A stretch of 64,000 nt of DNA from Leptothrix discophora. Lineage in GTDB: Bacteria; Pseudomonadota; Gammaproteobacteria; Burkholderiales; Burkholderiaceae_C. The notes beneath the pieces are model-generated. The model saw only the letters and a list, made by a program, of their open reading frames with translations. It did no database searches and was not told where the DNA came from. This document shows, one piece after another, positions 1 to 16,048 of the stretch. A program made the position numbers and the translations under genes. Numbering within the stretch: position 1 is the stretch's first letter; each line of letters begins with the position of its first letter. The stretch spans positions 620,001-684,000 of the forward strand of contig NZ_JAUZEE010000001.1 of the NCBI RefSeq assembly GCF_030705305.1, written 5' to 3'.

Positions 1-39
1 CCCGGCGCGCCTGAGCGGCGCCCGGCGGGAGCCGTCGCC

Positions 40-1506
40 ATGCGCGGCCTGGACGATCCCTACGCGCCGCTGGAGGCGCTGTCGCGCGAGCTGTGGTTGC
101 CGGCCATCGTCAACTCGGCCGGCGACACGCGCCAGCGCATCGCCCACCTGGGGCCCTGGATCGAGGCCCTGGACCGAGGCTTGATGCCGCCGCCGGCGCT
201 CGACTTCGGTGATGCCCAGGCTGTCGCGCCGTTGCGCGCCGTCGTCGACCGGCTGGGCCTGCCCGGCCTGTGCCAGGGCGTGCCGGCCCTGGCGCTTCAG
301 GTGCTGCGGGCGATGTTCTGGTCGCTCGACCGCATCGTCGACCTGCAGCCGGCGCTGGACCGCGAGGCGGCCATCGCCCGCGTCACCGCCGACTTCGAGG
401 CCGAATGGACCGTGCAGACCCAGGGCCTGCAAGACGAGCTGGCCATGCTGCAAGGCCTGGGCGACCTGTCGCACCTGCGCTGGGACGAGATCCAGGGCCT
501 GCTGCGTTCGCGCGAGTGGCAGGAGGCGCAGCGCCTGAGCGCGCTGCTGGCCCACCTGCAGCCGCTGGTCGAGCTGATCCGCCAGCTCGGCCGCAGCGAG
601 CACGACCCCGCCGCGCCGCCGGCCGAGGCGACCGACGCACAAGCGAGCCTCCTGCGCCGCGCGATGCGCACCCGCGAGACCCTGCTGCCCGGCGCCCCCG
701 GCGAGCTGACCGGCATCCACCGTTCTGCCCGGCTGGACCGGCTGCTCGGCAGCGAGGCGGCGCAGATCCGCCACCCGGTCCTGCACCGGCTCTGGCGTGC
801 CCGCCTGGCCGAAGCCAACCTGCTGACCTACGACAGCCAGGGCGTGCTGGTCGAGCAGGTGGCGGACCCGAGCGCGCGCCTGCCCTCGCCCGCGCGCCGC
901 GTGCAGGCACCGCGCCAGCGCGGTCCGCTGATCCTGTGCGTGGACACGTCCGGCTCGATGCAGGGCGCGCCCGAGAAGATCGCCAAGGCCGTCGTGCTCG
1001 AAGCCTTGCGGACGTCTCAGCGCGAGCAGCGCGGCTGTGTGCTGATCGCCTTCGGCGGCCAGGGCGAGATGGTCACCCGCGAGCTGCACGACGGCCGCGC
1101 CGGGCTGGAGGCCATGCTCGCGCTCATCGGCATGGGCTTTGACGGCGGCACCGACGTGCAGACGCCGATCGAGCACGCCATCGACCTCGTCGCCCAGGCG
1201 CGCTGGCGCAGCGCCGACCTGCTGATCGTCAGCGACGGCGAGTTCGGCTGCATGCCGGCCACGCTGGACCGGCTCGACCAGGCCCGCGCCGAACTGGGCC
1301 TGCGGGTGCAGGGCATCCTGATCGGCGACCGCGAGACCATGGGCCTGCTGGAGACCTGCGACGCGATCCACTGGCTGCGCGACTGGCGCCGCTTCGGGTC
1401 CGGCCAGCCGCTGCGCGAAGCGGCCGTGCCGGTCCACACCGCCAGCCTGACCGCGCTGTACTTCCCGAACGCGCTCAGCGCCCGGGCTGGCCGCCACAAG
1501 GGCTGA
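40..1506 (+). CDS. VWA domain protein, ViaA-like
   Basis: The 488-residue protein has a long helical N-terminal half and a C-terminal von Willebrand factor A domain. The metal-binding MIDAS motif DTSGS sits at residues 302-306, followed by a second acidic loop near GGTDVQT and by SDGEFG. This layout matches ViaA/CoxE-like VWA proteins that partner MoxR-type AAA ATPases such as RavA. A GGGAG ribosome binding site lies 8 bases before the ATG. Just upstream, a TGA at 12-14 could end a preceding gene that lies almost wholly outside the window; an AAA partner there is expected from the family but is not seen. Assignment to the VWA family is safe, the exact subfamily is inferred. Confidence 0.85.
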   Translation: MRGLDDPYAPLEALSRELWLPAIVNSAGDTRQRIAHLGPWIEALDRGLMPPPALDFGDAQAVAPLRAVVDRLGLPGLCQGVPALALQVLRAMFWSLDRIVDLQPALDREAAIARVTADFEAEWTVQTQGLQDELAMLQGLGDLSHLRWDEIQGLLRSREWQEAQRLSALLAHLQPLVELIRQLGRSEHDPAAPPAEATDAQASLLRRAMRTRETLLPGAPGELTGIHRSARLDRLLGSEAAQIRHPVLHRLWRARLAEANLLTYDSQGVLVEQVADPSARLPSPARRVQAPRQRGPLILCVDTSGSMQGAPEKIAKAVVLEALRTSQREQRGCVLIAFGGQGEMVTRELHDGRAGLEAMLALIGMGFDGGTDVQTPIEHAIDLVAQARWRSADLLIVSDGEFGCMPATLDRLDQARAELGLRVQGILIGDRETMGLLETCDAIHWLRDWRRFGSGQPLREAAVPVHTASLTALYFPNALSARAGRHKG

Positions 1507-1543
1507 CGCCCGGTCGGATCCTGGTGCGCCCAGGCCGCCTCAA

Positions 1544-1573
1544 GCCGCTGGTGTCGTCAGGCCGCTGTTGTCG

Positions 1574-1577
<4 letters not shown>
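1544..1577. repeat. 17-bp tandem duplication at glgP stop
   Basis: Two adjacent copies of a 17-base unit beginning GCCGCTG and ending GTCGTCAG differ by one base (GG versus TT context). The second copy covers the glgP stop codon (TCA on the plus strand at 1574-1576). It lies in the short convergent gap between the VWA gene and glgP and is probably a replication-slippage scar. Confidence 0.6.
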
Positions 1578-4090
<2,513 letters not shown>

Positions 4091-4185
4091 CCCGGTCTTC
4101 CTGTGCTCAGCGGGTGTGAGGTGTCAGTGGTTTCAATCGATTCCGGGCCGGGGCGGACCGCCCCGTCGCCCGATGGATGCGGGGC

Positions 4186-5652
4186 TCAGTAGCCCAGGCC
4201 GCGATACAGCGCCATGTAGCGCTGCGCGGCCTCGGCCCAGCCGAAGCGCTGCGCCATCGCGCGCTGCTGCACCCGGCGCCAGTCGGCCGAGCGGCGGTGC
4301 AGCGCCTGGGCGCGGTCGGTCGCGGCGGTCAGGCCGGCGACGCTGAAGTCGTCGAAGACGAAGCCGGTCGCGTCGACGTCCAGCGTCTCCAGCCGCGCGT
4401 CGCTCACCGTGTCGGCCAGGCCACCGACCCGACGCACGACCGGCAGCGTGCCGTAGCGCAGGCCGTAGAGCTGGGTCAGGCCGCAGGGCTCGTAGCGCGA
4501 GGGCACGAGGATCAGGTCGGAGCCGGCGATCAGCCGGTGCGCGAAGGTCTCGTCGTAGCCGATGCGCACGGCCACCGACTGCGGGGCGCGGGTGGCCCAG
4601 TCGCGGAAGGCGGCTTCCATGCCGGCATCGCCGCTGCCCAGCAGGCCCAGCTGCGCACCGCGTCCGACCCAGTGCTCGATGGCCTGAAGCACCAGGTGCA
4701 GACCCTTCTGCTCGGTCAGGCGGCTGACCACGCACAGCAGCGGCGCGTCCGGCGTCACCGCCAGGCCCAGCTCGGTCTGCAGTTCAGCCTTGCAGCGGCC
4801 CTTGCCGGCCAGCTTGCCGGCGCTGAAGGACGACGGGATCAACGGGTCGCTGGCCGGGTTCCAGACCGCGTCGTCGACGCCGTTGAGGATGCCGCTGAGC
4901 GTGTTGGCGCGCGAGCGCAGCAGCCCGTCCAGCCCGCAGCCCTGCTCCGCGCCCTGGATCTCGCGGGCATAGGTCGGACTGACGGTGGTCAGTCGTTCGG
5001 AGAAGAACAGCCCACCCTTCATGAAGCTGATCTGGCCGTGGAACTCCAGGCCGTTGACGCCGTAGAAGTCCCAGGGCAGGCCGAGGTCGGCGAAATGGTG
5101 GGCGCCGAAGAAGCCTTGGTAGGCCAGGTTGTGGACCGTGTAGACGGTGCCCGCCAGCCGGCGACCCTGTTCGCGGCCCATCGCCGCCAGGTAGGGCGCG
5201 GCCAGCGCGGCATGCCAGTCATGCGCATGCACGATCTCGGCCGACCAGGACGCATCGGCGCCATCGGCCAGCCGGGCTGCCGTCCAGCCCAGCAACGCGA
5301 AACGCAGGTGGTTGTCGCCCCAGGGCGTGCCACGGGCGTCCTGGTAGGGGCCGCCGTCGCGCTGGTAGTAGCCCGGCGCGTCGATCACGTAGGCGATCAC
5401 GCCGCCGCAGCCCGGCAGGGTGCCGCGCAACAGCCGGATCGCCTGACCCAGTCCGATCGCGCCGGGCGGCTGCAGCGGTCCGAGGTCGACCGCGTTGGCC
5501 AGCCCGGCCTGGATCGCCGGGAAGCCCGGCAGCAGCACGCGCACGTCGCCGCCCTGCTCGGCCAGGGCCGCCGGCAGGGCGCCGGCCACGTCGGCCAGCC
5601 CTCCGGTCTTGAGCAGGGGAAAGATCTCGGCACAGGTCTGCAGGATGCGCAT
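4186..5652 (-). CDS. glgA: Glycogen synthase (ADP-glucose)
   Basis: A 488-residue GT5 glycosyltransferase that extends alpha-1,4-glucan from ADP-glucose. The N-terminal MRILQTCAEIFPLLKTGGLADV contains the KTGGL nucleotide-sugar motif with Lys15. Further GT5 signatures are HAHDWH, KGGLFFSERLTTVSPTYA and the C-terminal SRYEPCGLTQLYGLRYGT acceptor/donor loop. Length matches E. coli GlgA (477 residues). It lies between glgC (107-base gap with a stem-loop) and glgP on the same strand. Confidence 0.96.
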   Translation of the reverse strand: MRILQTCAEIFPLLKTGGLADVAGALPAALAEQGGDVRVLLPGFPAIQAGLANAVDLGPLQPPGAIGLGQAIRLLRGTLPGCGGVIAYVIDAPGYYQRDGGPYQDARGTPWGDNHLRFALLGWTAARLADGADASWSAEIVHAHDWHAALAAPYLAAMGREQGRRLAGTVYTVHNLAYQGFFGAHHFADLGLPWDFYGVNGLEFHGQISFMKGGLFFSERLTTVSPTYAREIQGAEQGCGLDGLLRSRANTLSGILNGVDDAVWNPASDPLIPSSFSAGKLAGKGRCKAELQTELGLAVTPDAPLLCVVSRLTEQKGLHLVLQAIEHWVGRGAQLGLLGSGDAGMEAAFRDWATRAPQSVAVRIGYDETFAHRLIAGSDLILVPSRYEPCGLTQLYGLRYGTLPVVRRVGGLADTVSDARLETLDVDATGFVFDDFSVAGLTAATDRAQALHRRSADWRRVQQRAMAQRFGWAEAAQRYMALYRGLGY

Positions 5653-5715
5653 GGGGGGCGGGTCTGAAGGGGAAGGTGCGGTGAACGAGGCGAAAGCCGC
5701 GCCGCAAGCGACGAA

Positions 5716-5740
5716 GGCCGGCGCGCAAACGGCGCCGGCC
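5716..5740 (-). terminator. Stem-loop between glgC and glgA
   Basis: GGCCGGCGC (5716-5724) and GCGCCGGCC (5732-5740) form a perfect 9-base stem with a 7-base loop in the 107-base gap between glgC and glgA. It lacks a strong U tract, so it could be an attenuator or an mRNA-stabilising processing structure inside the operon rather than a full terminator. Confidence 0.4.
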
Positions 5741-5759
5741 CTTCAGGGCAGGTGGACGC

Positions 5760-7028
<1,269 letters not shown>

Positions 7029-7064
7029 GTTGTCTCCGGTTGAGTTCTGGGTGGGAAGCGACTC

Positions 7065-7111
7065 GCCCGGCGCGGAGCCGGGTTTTGCAAGCCGCAGGCC
7101 AAGCCTGCGGC
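7065..7111. terminator. Paired stem-loops between pgm and glgC
   Basis: GCCGCAGGC (7091-7099) pairs with GCCTGCGGC (7103-7111) over a 3-base loop; read on the minus strand the stem is followed by TTGCAAAAC. A second hairpin with CCCGGC and GCCGGG arms lies next to it and is followed by TTTT on the plus strand. Together they may terminate or attenuate transcription between pgm and glgC. Confidence 0.45.
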
Positions 7112-7118
7112 GGCGGGA

Positions 7119-11087
<3,969 letters not shown>

Positions 11088-11158
11088 GGCCGCACCAGCG
11101 TGCGGGCCCCTGCGGCCCGAACCCACAGCCGGAAGCAGGGCCTGGCCGCTCCGGAAGA

Positions 11159-11175
11159 CAGCAAACGTTTACCAG
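11159..11175. promoter_or_regulatory. LacI-type palindrome upstream of glgX
   Basis: The sequence CAGCAAACGTTTACCAG has an AAACGTTT core at 11163-11170, about 75 bases before the glgX start. The shape (CAAACGTTTAC) resembles operators of LacI-family sugar regulators. It is in the AT-richer part of an otherwise GC-rich gap of about 210 bases. No LacI-family regulator is encoded in the window, so the regulator is unknown. Confidence 0.35.
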
Positions 11176-11297
11176 CGAAGAAAACATGACATTCATCTTG
11201 CCATGTAACCCTGCTGTACCCCATAGAACCCAGCCCAGGCTTACCCCGAAGCGTGGTGGGCCCGGATCCGGTCCGTTCACCGGGTCCGCAGGCCTGG

Positions 11298-13556
11298 TCA
11301 GGTCTTGACGCAGTCCACGTAGTAGCGCCGATGGCCGTTGCCCAGGTCCTCCTCGACCAGGCCGTGCACATCGGTGTGGAAACCGGGGAAGCGGTCGTTG
11401 AACTGGCGCGCGAAACGCAGGTAGTCGCAGATCTTCTTGTTGAAGCGCTCGCCCGGGATGAGCAGCGGGATGCCCGGCGGGTAAGGCGTCAACAGCGACG
11501 TGGTGATGCGGCCCTCGAGCTGGTCGATCTCGACCCGCTCGGTCTTGCGGTGGGCGATGTGCGCATAGGCTTCGCTGGGCTTCATCGCCGGTTGCAGGTC
11601 CGACAGGTACATCTCGGTCGTCAGGCGGGCGATGTCACCTTCGGCATAGGTCTTGTGGATGGCCTGGCAAAGGTCGCGCAGGCCCATGCGCTCGTAGACC
11701 GGGAACTGGGCCGCGAACTCCGGCAGGATGCGCCAGATCGGCTGGTTGCGGTCGTAGTCGTCCTTGAACTGCTGGAGCGCGGTCAGCAGCGTGTTCCAGC
11801 GGCCCTTGGTGATGCCGATGGTGAACATCACGAAGAAGCTGTACAGGCCGGTCTTCTCGACCACCACGCCGTGCTCGGCCAGGAACTTGGTGACGATGGA
11901 CGCCGGGATGCCGCTCTCGGCGAACTCGCCCTGCATGTTGAGCCCGGGCGTGATGATGGTCGACTTGATCGGGTCGAGCATGTTGAAGCCCGGGGCCAGG
12001 TCGCCGAAGCCGTGCCACTGCTCGTTGGCCTGCAGGACCCAGCCATCGGCGCGGCCGATGCCGTCTTCGGCCAGGCGCTCGGGGCCCCAGACCTTGAACC
12101 ACCAGTCGTGGCCGAACTCGTCCTCGACCTTGCGCATGGCGCGGCGGAAGTCCAGTGCTTCCTTGATGCTTTCCTCGACCAGCGCGGTGCCGCCGGGCGG
12201 CTCCATCATCGCGGCGGCCACGTCGCAGCTGGCGATGATGGCGTACTGCGGGCTGGTGCTGGTGTGCATCAGGTAGGCCTCGTTGAAGAGGTGGCGGTCG
12301 AGCTTCTGCTCCTGCGCGTCCTGCACCAGCACCTGCGAGGCCTGGCTCAGGCCGGCCAGCAGCTTGTGGGTCGATTGGGTCGCGTAGACCATGGCCTGCT
12401 TCGGACGCGGCCGGCCCTTGCCCATCGCGTGGTAGGTGCCGTAGAACTTGTGGAAGGCCGCGTGCGGCAGCCAGGCCTCGTCGAAGTGCAGCGTGTCGAT
12501 CCAGCCGTCGACCATGCCCTTGATGGTCTCGGTGTTGTAGAGCACGCCGTCGTAGGTGCTCTGGGTGAGCGTCATGATGCGCGGCTTGATCTGCGTCGTG
12601 TCCACGCCGGCCAGCAGCGGGTTGGCGGCGATCTTGCGTTCGATGACCTCGCGCGTGAACTCGCTCTGCGGGATCGGGCCGATGATCCCGTAGTGGTTGC
12701 GCGTGGGCGTCATGAACACGGGGATGGCGCCGGTCATGATGATCGAGTGCAGGATCGACTTGTGGCAGTTGCGGTCCACCACCACCACGTCGCCCGGCGC
12801 CACCGTGTGGTGCCAGACCATCTTGTTGGACGTGCTGGTGCCGTTGGTGACGAAGAAGCAGTGGTCGGCGTTGAAGATGCGCGCCGCGTTGCGCTCGCTC
12901 TGCGCCACCGGGCCGGTGTGGTCGAGCAGCTGGCCGAGTTCCTCGACCGCGTTGCAGACGTCCGCCCGCAGCATGTTCTCGCCGAAGAACTGGTGGAACA
13001 TCTGGCCGACCGGGCTCTTCAGGAAGGCCACGCCGCCGGAGTGACCTGGGCAGTGCCAGCTGTAGGAGCCGTCCTGCGCATAGTCCATCAGCTGCTTGAA
13101 GAAGGGCGGCGCCAGGCCGTCGAGGTAGCTCTTGGCCTCGCGGATGATGTGGCGGGCCACGAACTCCGGCGTGTCCTCGAACATGTGGATGAAGCCGTGC
13201 AGCTCGCGCAGGATGTCGTTCGGGATGTGCTGGCTGGTGCGCGTCTCGCCGTAGATGTAGATCGGGATGTCGACGTTGCGGAAACGGATCTCCTCGATGA
13301 ACTTGCGCAGGTTCAGCACCGCCGGGTCGAGCTCGGGACCGGGCGTGAACTCCTCGTCGTCGATCGACAGGATGAAGGCGCTGGCGCGGCTTTGCTGCTG
13401 CGCGAACTGGCTCAGGTCGCCATAGCTGGTGGCGCCCAGCACCTCGAAGCCTTCCTTCTCGATGGCCTGGGCCAGCGCCCGGATGCCCAGGCCCGAGGTG
13501 TTCTCGCTGCGGTAGTCCTCGTCGATGATGACGATGGGGAAGTGGAAGCGCTGCAT
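11298..13556 (-). CDS. Arg/Lys/Orn decarboxylase (fold III PLP)
   Basis: A 752-residue inducible-type basic amino acid decarboxylase with an N-terminal receiver-like wing domain (FPIVIIDEDYRSENT), a PLP-binding core and a C-terminal domain. Core signatures are SYSWHCPGHSGGVAFLKSP, FFVTNGTSTSNKM, and the Schiff-base lysine in QSTHKLLAG at residue 398. The start at 13556 has AGGAG 8 bases upstream; the longer open frame to 13649 lacks support. Substrate cannot be fixed by eye; the AdiA/biosynthetic-arginine type is most likely. It would consume protons (acid resistance) or feed polyamine synthesis. It stands alone behind a leader with a palindrome. Confidence 0.9.
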   Translation of the reverse strand: MQRFHFPIVIIDEDYRSENTSGLGIRALAQAIEKEGFEVLGATSYGDLSQFAQQQSRASAFILSIDDEEFTPGPELDPAVLNLRKFIEEIRFRNVDIPIYIYGETRTSQHIPNDILRELHGFIHMFEDTPEFVARHIIREAKSYLDGLAPPFFKQLMDYAQDGSYSWHCPGHSGGVAFLKSPVGQMFHQFFGENMLRADVCNAVEELGQLLDHTGPVAQSERNAARIFNADHCFFVTNGTSTSNKMVWHHTVAPGDVVVVDRNCHKSILHSIIMTGAIPVFMTPTRNHYGIIGPIPQSEFTREVIERKIAANPLLAGVDTTQIKPRIMTLTQSTYDGVLYNTETIKGMVDGWIDTLHFDEAWLPHAAFHKFYGTYHAMGKGRPRPKQAMVYATQSTHKLLAGLSQASQVLVQDAQEQKLDRHLFNEAYLMHTSTSPQYAIIASCDVAAAMMEPPGGTALVEESIKEALDFRRAMRKVEDEFGHDWWFKVWGPERLAEDGIGRADGWVLQANEQWHGFGDLAPGFNMLDPIKSTIITPGLNMQGEFAESGIPASIVTKFLAEHGVVVEKTGLYSFFVMFTIGITKGRWNTLLTALQQFKDDYDRNQPIWRILPEFAAQFPVYERMGLRDLCQAIHKTYAEGDIARLTTEMYLSDLQPAMKPSEAYAHIAHRKTERVEIDQLEGRITTSLLTPYPPGIPLLIPGERFNKKICDYLRFARQFNDRFPGFHTDVHGLVEEDLGNGHRRYYVDCVKT

Positions 13557-13621
13557 GGCGGACTCCTGGAACACGGGCGGTCTTTTCGAGAGGGGGACGG
13601 AGGCTCCGACCGCCGGATCAC

Positions 13622-13637
13622 GACCCAGGGCTGGGTC
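13622..13637. promoter_or_regulatory. Palindrome in decarboxylase leader
   Basis: GACCCAG GG CTGGGTC is a perfect interrupted palindrome 66-81 bases before the decarboxylase start. It could be a protein-binding site or an RNA hairpin in the leader. No cognate regulator can be named. Confidence 0.3.
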
Positions 13638-13704
13638 CCGGACGGCCAAAAACGAAGGCGCGAGTGTAGGGCCGTCCCCGCGGGTTTTCCTTGACGTTCC
13701 GGTG

Positions 13705-14241
13705 TCAGTCGTCGGAGGCCGGATCGAGTTCCGGGAACAGGATCTCGGTGTAGCCGAAGCGAGTGAAGTCGCGCACCCGCATCGGGTAGAGCGTGCCGAT
13801 CAGGTGGTCGCACTCATGCTGGACCACGCGGGCGTGGAAGCCTTCGGCCTCGCGCTCGATGGGCTGGCCGCGTTCATCGAAGCCGGCATAGCGGATGCGG
13901 CGTGCCCGCGGCACGATGCCGCGCAGGCCGGGCACCGAGAGGCAGCCTTCCCAGCCCTCCTCCTCGGTCGCATCCAGCACCTCGATGCGCGGATTGACCA
14001 GCACCGTCTGGGGCACCGGCGGCGCATCGGGATAGCGCGCGTTGCGCTCGAAGCCGAAGATCACCAAGGCCAGATCGACACCGATCTGCGGCGCCGCGAT
14101 GCCCGCGCCGTTGGCGGCGGCCATCGTGTCGCGCAGGTCGGCAACCAGCGCATGGAGTTCGGGCGTGTCGAAGGCCTCGACGGGGCGGGCGATGCGCAGC
14201 AGGCGCGCGTCACCCATCTTCAGGATCTGGCGGACGGACAT
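13705..14241 (-). CDS. def: Peptide deformylase
   Basis: It removes the formyl group from nascent protein N-termini. All three family motifs are present in the 178 residues: [10 protein letters not shown] at 46-54, EGCLSVPG with metal ligand Cys100, and QHECDHL with metal ligands His142 and His146 and catalytic Glu143. It does not sit beside fmt as in many genomes, so this may be one of two deformylases; Burkholderiales often carry a second copy. It lies downstream of a small unknown gene on the same strand. Confidence 0.95.
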   Translation of the reverse strand: MSVRQILKMGDARLLRIARPVEAFDTPELHALVADLRDTMAAANGAGIAAPQIGVDLALVIFGFERNARYPDAPPVPQTVLVNPRIEVLDATEEEGWEGCLSVPGLRGIVPRARRIRYAGFDERGQPIEREAEGFHARVVQHECDHLIGTLYPMRVRDFTRFGYTEILFPELDPASDD

Positions 14242-14301
14242 GAACAGGACGGGACCGGAAGGTCAGGCGCCGCAGCGCCCGGAACGCCGGCCTCGGCCGG
14301 C

Positions 14302-14535
14302 TCACTCGCCCAGGCCGTCGTCGAAGTCGGCGCCGGGCTCCGACGGATCTTCGTCGATGTCGTGGTCCCAGGCCTCCAGCTCGCTGAGCTTGTGCGGGAT
14401 CAGCGGCTTGTCCAGCGGACGGCAGACGTGGCGGGCGAGGCCTTGCAGGCGCTCCGAACGCTCCATCGCCTGCAGGACGACCTGCGGGTTCATCAGCATC
14501 GTGAAGGCATCGACGCGAAGGTTCTGGGCTTTCAT
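14302..14535 (-). CDS. Small acidic protein of unknown function
   Basis: A 77-residue protein that I do not recognise. The C-terminal third is acidic (DHDIDEDPSEPGADFDDGLGE), the N-terminal part is helical with MNPQVVLQAMERSERLQGLARHVCRPLDKP. A good ribosome binding site, AGGAGT, lies 5 bases before the ATG, and codon use matches the neighbours, which supports it as a real gene. It precedes def by 60 bases on the same strand. No signal peptide, membrane segment or metal motif is seen. Confidence 0.65.
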   Translation of the reverse strand: MKAQNLRVDAFTMLMNPQVVLQAMERSERLQGLARHVCRPLDKPLIPHKLSELEAWDHDIDEDPSEPGADFDDGLGE

Positions 14536-14640
14536 GGTGACTCCTGACGGGTTCTGCGGCGGGCCCCGAATGCCGGAGCCGATGACTGAACTCTAGGAGT
14601 CGAGCCCCGCCTGCGTCAGTGGACCCAAAGCGAAAAACCG

Positions 14641-14678
14641 TGTCAGAAGAATTCCGACACGCTGTCGGCGCGTGTCGG
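14641..14678. promoter_or_regulatory. Nested palindromes upstream of small gene
   Basis: TGTCAGAAGAATTCCGACA (14641-14659) is a 7-of-8 inverted repeat, and CCGACACGC (14654-14662) with GCGTGTCGG (14670-14678) forms a perfect 9-base stem overlapping it. On the minus strand a possible promoter, TTGAAA with AACTAT 17 bases later, lies just upstream, so the palindromes would cover the transcribed leader of the small gene. This could be an operator or an RNA switch-like hairpin pair. Confidence 0.35.
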
Positions 14679-14759
14679 CCAGGACGTTCAAGCGATAGTT
14701 GAAGTCGATAAAAACTCTTTCAATGACAAGGCATTGCGCTCATCACTGAAAGTCGTTTC

Positions 14760-15563
14760 TCATGCGACTTGAGGTGCGACGCCGTCTGGATGGAACAGCC
14801 GGTCGAAGTTCGCAGTCGTCCGGCGCGCGACTTCCTGCACGTCCACGCCCTGGACCCGTGCCAGCTCGGCGGCGACGTAGGGCACCAGCGCCGGCGTGTT
14901 GGTCTTGCCTCGGAACGGCACCGGCGCCAGGTAGGGGCTGTCGGTCTCGATCAGGCAGCGGTCCAGCGGGACAAAGGCCGCCACGTCGCGCAGGTCCTGC
15001 GCGGTCTTGAAAGTCATGATCCCGGAGAAGGAGATGTGGAAGCCCATGTCGAGCGCAGCCTCGGCGACCTCGCGGGTCTCGGTGAAGCAGTGGAAGACGC
15101 CACCGACCTGGTCGGCGCCCTCCTCGCGCAGGATGGCCAGCGTGTCGGCCGAGGCGCTGCGGGTGTGGATCACCAGCGGCCTGGTCAGCTCGCGGGCGGC
15201 CCGCACGTGCACGCGCAGGCGCTCGCGCTGCCAGTGCATGTCGGCATGGCTGCGTTCGCCGATGCGGTAGTAGTCCAGCCCCGTCTCGCCGACCGCCAGC
15301 ACGCGCGGCCGGCGGCCCCAGGCGACCAGCGTGGCGACGTCGGGCTCGGCGATCTCCTCGCCCTCGTTGTCCGGGTGGACGCCAACGGTGGCCCAGAGGT
15401 TGTCGTGCGCCATCGCCAGCGCATGCACGGCCTCGAATTCCTCCATCGTGGTGCAGATGCACAGGGCACGCTCGACCTGGGCATCGGCCATGGCCTGGAG
15501 GATTTCGGGCAGGCGCTCTCGCAGGCCGGGGAAGTTCAGGTGGCAGTGCGAATCGACGAACAT
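14760..15563 (-). CDS. tatD: TatD family metal-dependent hydrolase/DNase
   Basis: A 267-residue TIM-barrel hydrolase. Metal ligands are visible in order: DSHCHLNF near the N-terminus (HxH), VGETGLDYY (Glu), VIHTRSA and FHCFTE (His), and IETDSPYLAP (Asp). TatD proteins act as 3'-5' exonucleases in DNA repair or quality control. The start ATG at 15563 opens directly into the metal motif. It is the last gene of the mltG-tmk-holB-pilZ-tatD series, separated from pilZ by about 100 bases containing a terminator-like hairpin, so it may also have its own promoter. Confidence 0.93.
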   Translation of the reverse strand: MFVDSHCHLNFPGLRERLPEILQAMADAQVERALCICTTMEEFEAVHALAMAHDNLWATVGVHPDNEGEEIAEPDVATLVAWGRRPRVLAVGETGLDYYRIGERSHADMHWQRERLRVHVRAARELTRPLVIHTRSASADTLAILREEGADQVGGVFHCFTETREVAEAALDMGFHISFSGIMTFKTAQDLRDVAAFVPLDRCLIETDSPYLAPVPFRGKTNTPALVPYVAAELARVQGVDVQEVARRTTANFDRLFHPDGVAPQVA

Positions 15564-15583
15564 GGTGGCGGCTTCCGGAAATG

Positions 15584-15608
15584 AAAAGGCCGGCTCCGGG
15601 CCGGCATT
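15584..15608 (-). terminator. Terminator-like hairpin after pilZ
   Basis: Two GCCGGC arms (15589-15594 and 15600-15605) flank a 5-base loop; on the minus strand the stem is followed by CTTTTC. It lies between pilZ and tatD and may lower read-through into tatD. Confidence 0.5.
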
Positions 15609-15661
15609 CGGGGAACCGGGCTGCGGCGATGTCCTGCGTGCCGCCCCGGTGGTGCGGGTGG

Positions 15662-16048
15662 TCAGATGGTCTGGGTCGGCTTGGACGACTGGATCGCGGT
15701 GCCCAGCGTTTCCTCGATCCGCACCCGCAGCGCGCGGGTCTTCTCGTCGAGCGGGAAGCGCACGCCGACACCTTGCGTGCGGCCACCGGAGGCGTTGGCC
15801 GGCGTGATCCAGGCGACCTTGCCGGCGACCGGGTAGCGCTGCGGGTCTTCTGGCAGCGTCAACAGCAGGTAGACGTCCTCGCCGAGCTTGTATTCGCGCG
15901 TGGTCGGCACGAACAGGCCACCCTCGGAGAACAGCGGGATGTAGGCCGCATACAGCGCACCCTTCTCGCGGAACACCAGCTGGATCACGCTGGGCCGGTT
16001 GGCCGGATGCGCCGTGGCGAGGGCGGGACGCAGGGCGGGTTCGTTCAT
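15662..16048 (-). CDS. pilZ: PilZ type IV pilus protein
   Basis: A 128-residue single PilZ-domain protein very close in layout to Pseudomonas aeruginosa PilZ: KGALYAAYIPLFSEGGLFVPT, YKLGEDVYLLLTLPEDP, PVAGKVAWITPANA and a C-terminal SSKPTQTI. As in the founding PilZ, the upstream RxxxR c-di-GMP motif is missing, so it probably does not bind c-di-GMP itself; it is expected to work with the pilus extension machinery. Its ATG overlaps the holB stop as ATGA (16045-16048), implying translational coupling. The neighbours holB and tatD are the same as in Pseudomonas. Confidence 0.92.
   Translation of the reverse strand: MNEPALRPALATAHPANRPSVIQLVFREKGALYAAYIPLFSEGGLFVPTTREYKLGEDVYLLLTLPEDPQRYPVAGKVAWITPANASGGRTQGVGVRFPLDEKTRALRVRIEETLGTAIQSSKPTQTI

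Noticed and set aside
11253-13694. 813-codon plus-strand open frame
   Set aside because: Antisense shadow of the decarboxylase; the minus-strand protein has clear PLP motifs.
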